A stretch of 64,000 nt of DNA, from positions 1,643,001 through 1,707,000 of the forward strand of contig CP018226.1 in NCBI GenBank assembly GCA_016865015.1, read 5' to 3'. Each line of letters starts with the position of its first letter. The stretch's first letter is position 1. The notes beneath the pieces were generated by a model, which saw nothing but the letters and a program-made list of their open reading frames with translations, searched no databases and was not told the origin of the DNA. The position numbers were made by a program, and so were the translations under genes. Source of the DNA: Rhizobiales bacterium IMCC20636. Lineage in GTDB: Bacteria; Pseudomonadota; Alphaproteobacteria; Rhizobiales; GCA-2746425. Below, piece by piece: positions 58,476 to 64,000 of this stretch.

Positions 58476-59960
58476 ATGGAAATTGAAATCCGACTAACCG
58501 ACGGTGTTTGGACATATGACGATTCAGACTCGCTTGGTCCGCCAGGTGGTTTCGGTCAGGTGTTCCGTGGGAGCGGGGAATGCGGCCCTGTCGCTGTCAA
58601 ACGGCTGAAATTGACTGCAGGTGCCGCAACTCATCGTGAACTTACACTGGGTGCCACGCTTTCGTCACGACAACTAACTAACGTCGTACCAGTCCTGGAC
58701 TACGGTCAGGATGCACAATCAGACCGTTATTTTCTCGTTATGCCGATATGCGACCGTAGCTTAGACCAACATTTGACAGACCGTGGAATGCTTGAATGGA
58801 GCGAAATAAGCAACATAACGGCCGATATAATCGATGGACTCATGGAAGTTGGCGATATTGTTCACCGGGACCTAAAGCCTGCGAATATTCTCTGGCATGA
58901 TGGCCGATGGAAAATCGCTGATTTTGGGATCGCAAAATTTGTGGAAAACAGTACATCACTGGAAACATTGAAAACATCTCTCACTCCGCAATACGCGGCT
59001 CCAGAACAATGGCTCTTGAAACGCTCTACTGCTGCAACAGATGTTTACGCATTGGCATGTATTGTACATGAAATGATTGTCGGAAATCCGCCGTTCGTAG
59101 GTGATATCGACTTTATCCGGGATGGGCACCTGAACGGTTTGCCAGAAACGATGCCGGGTGCAAATGCTCGAATTAATGGTCTAATCCACTCAATGCTGCG
59201 CAAGGCACAAAACGGAAGGCCATCTCTCCAAAGATGTAAGGACGTTATCGCATCGGCGCAGGCTGGTGCCGAAATCACCACAAAAAATATCCTAGCTGAA
59301 GCTGGGCTGCAGGTTGTAACCAAACAGGCTGAAGATGATGCGAAACGATTGGAGGAAGAGGCGCTAATATTGTCGATTAGACAACAAGGAGACGAAGCCG
59401 CCGATGATCTCCTTCAGATACTCAATCGAATGTTTAACACGATTACAGATTCATCTGAAGCAGCCAAAAGGCCCTACCCAACAGCCCCATCCGTATGTCT
59501 TGGACCTGCGGAGTTATCGTTTGAGGTTCCCAACAATCCGTCACGCATTGAAATGGAAAGATCAGGCTGGACCGTTTATGCATTTTCGCAAATCAAGCTT
59601 CGATGCGACATCGAGAGGGTGTCTCATGCAGACGAAAGTGACTACACAATTTCTGCATCATTGGTTTATGCGAAGCGGCCAAATGAAAGTGACTTTCGGT
59701 GGTTCGAAATATCGTTTTGGGCTATGAACGGTAACTTTTGGAAGCAACCAGTCTGGCTCTCTCCAAACGACCGAAACTTTGATGCCGCACTCTCAACTAC
59801 TATGGGGCTATTTTCAATGGCATTCGGCCCCCATTCGATAGATGCAGAAGATGAACAGTCTTTTCATGACCGCTGGATCGGCTTGTTTGCAAAGGGGGCG
59901 TCAGGAAAACTTCGCCCACCCAATCAAATGCCGCCTCCTTCCACTTTTTATTCTAATTGA
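58476..59960 (+). CDS. Ser/Thr protein kinase with unknown C-terminal domain
   Basis: A 494-residue protein with a Hanks-type kinase domain in residues about 15-265. The glycine loop is GPPGGFGQVF (residues 21-30), the ATP lysine is K42 in VAVKRLK, the catalytic loop is HRDLKPANIL with D132, and DFG is at 149-151; LTPQYAAPEQW is the APE-type motif. No transmembrane segment follows. A coiled, charged linker (about 290-330) leads to a C-terminal domain of about 150 residues that I cannot identify. ATG 58476 has AGAAGG eight bases upstream. DUF4238 follows after 26 bases. Substrates are unknown; abortive-infection or regulatory roles are both possible. Confidence 0.9.
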   Translation: MEIEIRLTDGVWTYDDSDSLGPPGGFGQVFRGSGECGPVAVKRLKLTAGAATHRELTLGATLSSRQLTNVVPVLDYGQDAQSDRYFLVMPICDRSLDQHLTDRGMLEWSEISNITADIIDGLMEVGDIVHRDLKPANILWHDGRWKIADFGIAKFVENSTSLETLKTSLTPQYAAPEQWLLKRSTAATDVYALACIVHEMIVGNPPFVGDIDFIRDGHLNGLPETMPGANARINGLIHSMLRKAQNGRPSLQRCKDVIASAQAGAEITTKNILAEAGLQVVTKQAEDDAKRLEEEALILSIRQQGDEAADDLLQILNRMFNTITDSSEAAKRPYPTAPSVCLGPAELSFEVPNNPSRIEMERSGWTVYAFSQIKLRCDIERVSHADESDYTISASLVYAKRPNESDFRWFEISFWAMNGNFWKQPVWLSPNDRNFDAALSTTMGLFSMAFGPHSIDAEDEQSFHDRWIGLFAKGASGKLRPPNQMPPPSTFYSN

Positions 59961-59986
59961 ACCTACCATGGTGAGGGGATGACTGC

Positions 59987-60985
59987 ATGTCCAAGGTAAA
60001 GCGCCAGCACTATGTCCCTCGTTTTCTTCTAGCGGGTTTCGCTGGCGAGGATGGAAAGCTAAGCGTCTTCGGGCGTGGGCGAGGGTGTTGGTTCCGTGCC
60101 GAGCCTGAGAATGTCGCTGTCCAGCGTTACTATCACGCGGAGCGGACCGAGGAAGGAGAGATCGACACGCAGCGGATAGAGAACGAGCTGAGCCAGATCG
60201 AGGGAGACGGATCAAGCGTGATGAGTGACTTACTGTCCGGAAAAAGGCCGACTATTGATCAACGGAACGCCTTTGCGCTGTTCCTGACGTCGCAGGACTT
60301 CCGGTCGCCGAGGAAGCGGCAAGAGTATGCGGATATGCTTTTGGGAATCGAACACCACAAATTCGAAAAGAACACTGTACGATCGGTTGAGGATTACACT
60401 CGCGCAGTCAAGCAAGCATCTGCCGTTAGGAAGCCGTTCGACGCGTCGGCGCTGTCTGATGGTAGCGAGATGACGGTTGATGAGAATGGTACTGTATCAG
60501 TGGGATTCGAGGCGACGATCCGGGCTCTGCGGGCAGCGAAGCACTTCGCTCCTATTGTCGCTGAAATGGACTGGCGATTACTGCGCGCGCGGTCCAAAAC
60601 GGGGTACGTCATCGGCGATAGCCCTGTGCAACTTTACGAAGACTCGACGACGCTAGAGATGCACACCGGACCCGGCTACTGGCGACCAGGCAGCAATGTT
60701 TCGATGCCGCTTACGTCGGAAGTATGCTTCGTGGCGAGTCATTCTCTGCCGCATCGGGAGAGAAGGTGGCACCCTGGTTTCACGGTCACGGAAGCTAAGG
60801 GCTCGGAAATCCGCTTCCTCAACCAGTTGCAGTTGGCTGGGTGCTTCAATCAAGTCTATGCCATGTCCGATTTCACATGGCTTGCCGAGAAAATTGCTGC
60901 CCTACCGGCCGCTCCTAATCGGTTGAGTTTCATGCCGGTGGGCGCGGATGGAGATGCCGTTTCGGTAAGAACCAAACGCTCGTAG
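59987..60985 (+). CDS. DUF4238 domain protein
   Basis: A 332-residue DUF4238 protein. KRQHYVPRFLLAGFAGEDGKLSVFGR is the diagnostic N-terminus (in part), and the central FALFLTSQDFRSPRKRQEYADM and late YVIGDSPVQLY with RWHPGFTV match the family. DUF4238 proteins are of unknown function and occur in variable genome regions. ATG 59987 has GAGGGG ten bases upstream. The base composition looks more GC-rich than the kinase gene before it, so the two may have different origins although they are 26 bases apart. No signal or membrane segment is seen. Confidence 0.88.
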   Translation: MSKVKRQHYVPRFLLAGFAGEDGKLSVFGRGRGCWFRAEPENVAVQRYYHAERTEEGEIDTQRIENELSQIEGDGSSVMSDLLSGKRPTIDQRNAFALFLTSQDFRSPRKRQEYADMLLGIEHHKFEKNTVRSVEDYTRAVKQASAVRKPFDASALSDGSEMTVDENGTVSVGFEATIRALRAAKHFAPIVAEMDWRLLRARSKTGYVIGDSPVQLYEDSTTLEMHTGPGYWRPGSNVSMPLTSEVCFVASHSLPHRERRWHPGFTVTEAKGSEIRFLNQLQLAGCFNQVYAMSDFTWLAEKIAALPAAPNRLSFMPVGADGDAVSVRTKRS

Positions 60986-61468
60986 GGATACGACCCTCAA
61001 CTAAATGACCGGTCTTACGCCTTGTTATACAGGTCTTTGTCATTGTCGTACTTCACGCAGCAGCGAACGCTCGTGCGACAGAGTTCAATGGCGGCTCAGT
61101 TCCGCGATCTGTGAGTACTACTGATCTCAGATTTTGCGCTCGCAGCGAACGGCCGCTTTGACGGGCTGCACTGCGGCGACGATGGTCATCGGCCAACGGC
61201 GGCTTTGGGCCGAAAATAACAAGTTTTAGTATCGGCGTTGTGTTTTGCCCTGATCGTGGCTGTGCTCTGCAGTGAAGGAGAGAAGCGGCTGCAACAAGCG
61301 ATCTGCTGATACGTCAGCATCCACCGGCTCGCCTCATGCCTCGCGGCGCCCCACTAACTCCCCCGCCAGATCCCCAGCACCCACCTCATCAAACAGTTCC
61401 GTCCAACCCGAAAATGCTTTAAGTCGGGCCTATGGAGGACGGGATTTTGATTCCGTGGCGACAGAATA
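60986..61468. other. Spacer with intergenic repeat copy B
   Basis: No gene is supported in 483 bases. It has several short units of the repeat type (CGCAGCGAACGGCCGCTTTG at 61141; GGCGGCTTTGGGCCG near 61197-61212; GAAGCGGCTGC near 61282). The right end must contain the promoter of the ABC exporter genes. A small open frame at 61272-61469 is not convincing. Confidence 0.5.
61141..61161. repeat. Intergenic repeat, copy B
   Basis: Same unit as 58154-58174, with C for T at one position. Its neighbourhood carries further partial units, which suggests a family of dispersed intergenic elements rather than a simple direct duplication. Confidence 0.65.
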
Positions 61469-63340
61469 ATGAAAAAGACTGCTCAATCTGGTCAGACGGC
61501 CAGTTCAGACCGAAAATTTCGCCGGACCGCAAGTGTTGACCGAGAGGCCGGGCTTGGTGCCATAGCCCGCATCACGCGGATGGCATTTGCCTATCCGGTG
61601 CGCGCCGGGCTGGCTTTGCTGGCAACCGTGGCGGCGGTGCTGATGCAACTGTCGATCCCGGTCATTCTGGGGCGCGCTGTGGATCAGACCCAGGCCGTGG
61701 CTGCGGCCAAGGCTGCTCCCGAAACACTGTACCCGATTGCCTTGCTGCTGTTCCTGGCCAGCGTTGCGCGCGGGCTGTTCACGCTGGTGCAGAACTACAC
61801 GGCGGAATCGGTCGGACATGCGCTGGCGCGTGACATTCGCAATGCGGTCTATGGAAAAATCCAGTCCCTGCCATTTTCGTTTCACGACCGCACCCATTCG
61901 GGCGATCTGATCACCGTCGGCATGCTGGATCTGGAAGGCGTGCGGATGTATTTTTCAACCGCTCTGGTGCGCACCGTGCTTCTGGGCTTGCTGATCGGGC
62001 TTGGCGCAACGCTGCTGCTGTCCACCGATGTGACGCTGGGCCTGCTGGCCCTGTCCTTCGTGCCATTTGCAGGATGGCGCAGCACGGTGATGCGGCTGGC
62101 GTTGCGCCGGACCTGGCTGATCCTGCAGGAACGGCTCGGCGTTCTCAGTCAGGTGATGGAGGAGAACCTGGCCGGTATTCGCGTGGTGCGGGCCTTTGCC
62201 TCGTCAGACTTTGAAATGGACAAGTTTGACGTTGCCTCCAAATCGGCGCTGGAACTCAGCCATCAACGGATCGAGACCCGGGTCAAGAACACATCGGCGA
62301 TGACGCTGGCCTTCTTTATCTCGATGGGGCTGGTGCTCTATGTCGGCGGGCGTCAGGTGACCTCCGGAGAGATCACGCTGGGCACGCTGGCGACATTCCT
62401 GACCTTCATGACCATTTTGCAGATGCCTGTGCGCCAGTTGGGCATGATGGTGAATGGCTATGCCCGTGCCTCGACCTGCGGCGCGCGTCTGTTTGCCCTG
62501 ATTGATCACGAGACCGAAATCGACACCGCGCCCGGCGCGCCCGATCTGAAGATCACCAAGGGCACGCTGAAACTGGACCATGTCAGCTTTGCCTATGATG
62601 GCGACACAGACAGGCCCGCCGTGTCGGATATCAGCTTTGAGGCCCATAAGGGCGAGACGGTCGGCATTGTCGGCCCGCCCGGCTCGGGCAAAACCACGCT
62701 GATGCATCTGATCCCACGGTTTTATGATCCCACACAGGGGAGCATCAGCATTGACGGGCAGGATATTCGCGAGGTCACCCTGTCATCTGTCCGGCGGGCG
62801 GTTGCTGTGGTCCAGCAGGACAGTTTCCTGTTCACCACCTCCATCGAGAACAACATTGCCTATGCCAACCCCTTCACGGAAACCCGCGAAATTCGCGGCG
62901 TGGCCGAGTCGGCACAATTGCATGATTACATTCTCGGCTTGCCGGGCAAATACGGCACCATTGTCGGCGAGCGCGGTGTCTCCCTGTCCGGCGGCCAGCG
63001 CCAGCGCCTGTCAATTGCGCGCACACTGATGATGAAGCCGGCGGTGCTGATCTTTGACGATTCAACCGCCGCGATTGATGCCGGAACCGAAAACCGCATT
63101 CGCACGGCGCTGAAAGATTATGCCAAGGATTGCGTCACCCTGATCGTGGCGCATCGGCTGGCCAGTCTGATGCATGCCGACAGAATTCTGTTTCTCGAAG
63201 ATGGAAAAATCATCGAGCAGGGCAGCCATGAAGACTTGCTCAAGCTGGGTGGGCGCTACCACGCGCTGCACGCCTTGCAGATGCGCCCCAATACCGAGAT
63301 TGCGGCCGAGAGTCTGGCCGGGAAGGTGGATCAGCCATGA
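61469..63340 (+). CDS. ABC exporter, fused permease-ATPase, first half-transporter
   Basis: A 623-residue type I ABC exporter half with six transmembrane segments (about 45-345) and a nucleotide-binding domain. Walker A is GPPGSGKTT from residue 402, the signature is VSLSGGQRQRLS, and Walker B is VLIFDDSTAAID with D530-D531. The usual catalytic glutamate is therefore an aspartate, the pattern of the degenerate site in heterodimeric exporters; a second exporter gene overlaps the stop codon by four bases and fits as the partner. The substrate (lipid, drug or peptide) cannot be told. Confidence 0.93.
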   Translation: MKKTAQSGQTASSDRKFRRTASVDREAGLGAIARITRMAFAYPVRAGLALLATVAAVLMQLSIPVILGRAVDQTQAVAAAKAAPETLYPIALLLFLASVARGLFTLVQNYTAESVGHALARDIRNAVYGKIQSLPFSFHDRTHSGDLITVGMLDLEGVRMYFSTALVRTVLLGLLIGLGATLLLSTDVTLGLLALSFVPFAGWRSTVMRLALRRTWLILQERLGVLSQVMEENLAGIRVVRAFASSDFEMDKFDVASKSALELSHQRIETRVKNTSAMTLAFFISMGLVLYVGGRQVTSGEITLGTLATFLTFMTILQMPVRQLGMMVNGYARASTCGARLFALIDHETEIDTAPGAPDLKITKGTLKLDHVSFAYDGDTDRPAVSDISFEAHKGETVGIVGPPGSGKTTLMHLIPRFYDPTQGSISIDGQDIREVTLSSVRRAVAVVQQDSFLFTTSIENNIAYANPFTETREIRGVAESAQLHDYILGLPGKYGTIVGERGVSLSGGQRQRLSIARTLMMKPAVLIFDDSTAAIDAGTENRIRTALKDYAKDCVTLIVAHRLASLMHADRILFLEDGKIIEQGSHEDLLKLGGRYHALHALQMRPNTEIAAESLAGKVDQP

Positions 63341-64000
63341 GCCAGAGCAAACAGGGAGAGCCGCTCGATCCGCATGAGGATGACCGCCCGCGCATGCGCG
63401 CCGTTGTCGGCTCCGACCGCATCGAGGAAGAGATTTTCGGCCGGGTGTTCGATGGCAAGGTGACCCAGCGGATCTGGCAGTTTGTCCGCCCCTACAGGCG
63501 CAATGTCATCATTTCCGTGGCTTCGGTGGTGACATTCACCCTGTCCCAGCTGACCATCCCGCTGTTGATCCGCTATGCCATCGATACGGGCATGGCACCG
63601 GATGCACCGTCCTCCATCCTGCTGGGAATCGTCGCCCTGTTTGGCGTCATCATTGGCATCAATTACATCGCCTCGCGGGTGCAGGAACTGGTCACCGGCA
63701 AGATGGCCGAGGATGTTCTGTTCGATATGCGGCGCGCCATGTTCAGCCATTTGCAACGGGTGTCCCTGTCCTTCATGGACAAGACCGAGGTCGGGCGGCT
63801 GATGTCGCGCCTGCAGGGCGATGTGAATTCGATGCAGGAATTCCTTGAAACCTCGGTGCTGGCCATCGGTGATCTGCTGCTGCTGTTCGGCATCGTGGCG
63901 GTCATGCTGTGGCTCGACTGGCAACTGGCCCTGATGGTGCTGACGGTGATACCCATCCTGTTCGGTGTGCGCATTCTGTGGCTGAGTCGGGCACGCGCCG
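63337..64000 (+). CDS. ABC exporter, second half-transporter (cut by window edge)
   Basis: The first 221 codons only. ATG 63337 overlaps the previous stop codon (ATGA). The N-terminal soluble part (RMRAVVGSDRIEEEIFGRVFDG) leads into transmembrane segments VIISVASVVTFTLSQLTIPLLI, ILLGIVALFGVIIGINYI and LLLLFGIVAVMLWLDWQLALM and the ABC exporter coupling region SFMDKTEVGRLMSRLQGDVNSM (all quoted in part). The nucleotide-binding domain lies beyond the edge, where a normal Walker B glutamate is expected if the pair is heterodimeric. Confidence 0.92.
   Translation, partial: MSQSKQGEPLDPHEDDRPRMRAVVGSDRIEEEIFGRVFDGKVTQRIWQFVRPYRRNVIISVASVVTFTLSQLTIPLLIRYAIDTGMAPDAPSSILLGIVALFGVIIGINYIASRVQELVTGKMAEDVLFDMRRAMFSHLQRVSLSFMDKTEVGRLMSRLQGDVNSMQEFLETSVLAIGDLLLLFGIVAVMLWLDWQLALMVLTVIPILFGVRILWLSRARA

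Overview
The window looks like chromosomal DNA of an alphaproteobacterium, most likely Hyphomicrobiales (rhizobial type). The evidence is gene content: a DUF1476 F1Fo-ATPase zeta-type inhibitor, a eukaryote-like NADP isocitrate dehydrogenase, small-type PurL with separate PurS and PurQ, a glgP-B-C-A-X-malQ-pgm glycogen cluster, an FeS-BCP (PhrB-type) photolyase, DUF2259 and DUF3563 proteins, and GAAC-N7-GAAC-like SOS boxes before recA. No species is named because no rRNA gene is present.

Layout. 1-3231: a sugar-type ABC solute-binding protein and a truncated PfkB kinase (minus), divergent from a LacI regulator, with two AAAGCGCTTT operator-like sites between them. 3462-8874: recA, alaS and an orphan branched-chain amino-acid binding protein. 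8930-13474: an Ntn-type P1 peptidase, rpe, a DUF2259 secreted protein, purB and an RBBP9-type hydrolase. 13486-14610 (minus): an HpaI-type aldolase and DUF1476. 14862-19761: purC-purS-purQ-lipoprotein-purL, then bolA and grxD. 19911-22324 (minus): rpsD, then murI and trmJ. 22596-23807: icd. 24111-29546: a RutF-like flavin reductase and a CO-dehydrogenase/xanthine-dehydrogenase maturation-type cluster (MoxR, VWA/CoxE, split XdhC, molybdopterin-binding/MobA-like fusion) without hydroxylase structural genes.

29649-35700: small DUF3563 and DUF2256 genes, the FeS photolyase, radC-map-sfsA (minus), cinA-type gene, gpt and tRNA-Leu(UAA). 35932-41217: a tripartite tricarboxylate transporter (tctC-tctB-tctA) with an intrinsic terminator between tctC and tctBA, an SDR-fold protein lacking the usual YxxxK, and a FadR/GntR regulator; a perfect inverted repeat upstream of tctC is its likely operator. 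42189-55386: seven tightly packed glycogen genes that cover synthesis (Pgm, GlgC, GlgA, GlgB) and breakdown (GlgP, GlgX, MalQ).

55387-61468 is accessory DNA, visibly AT-richer at its left end. It holds two unrecognised genes (the first with a possible ADP-ribosyltransferase-like H/Y/E pattern), a Ser/Thr kinase with an unknown C-terminal domain, and a DUF4238 protein. Copies of a short intergenic repeat lie on both sides of the kinase-DUF4238 pair. It is the best candidate for an undescribed system in the window. From 61469 the window ends in a heterodimeric-type ABC exporter whose second gene is cut by the edge.

No CRISPR array, rRNA, prophage or intact insertion sequence was seen. All family names come from reading motifs; no database search was run.
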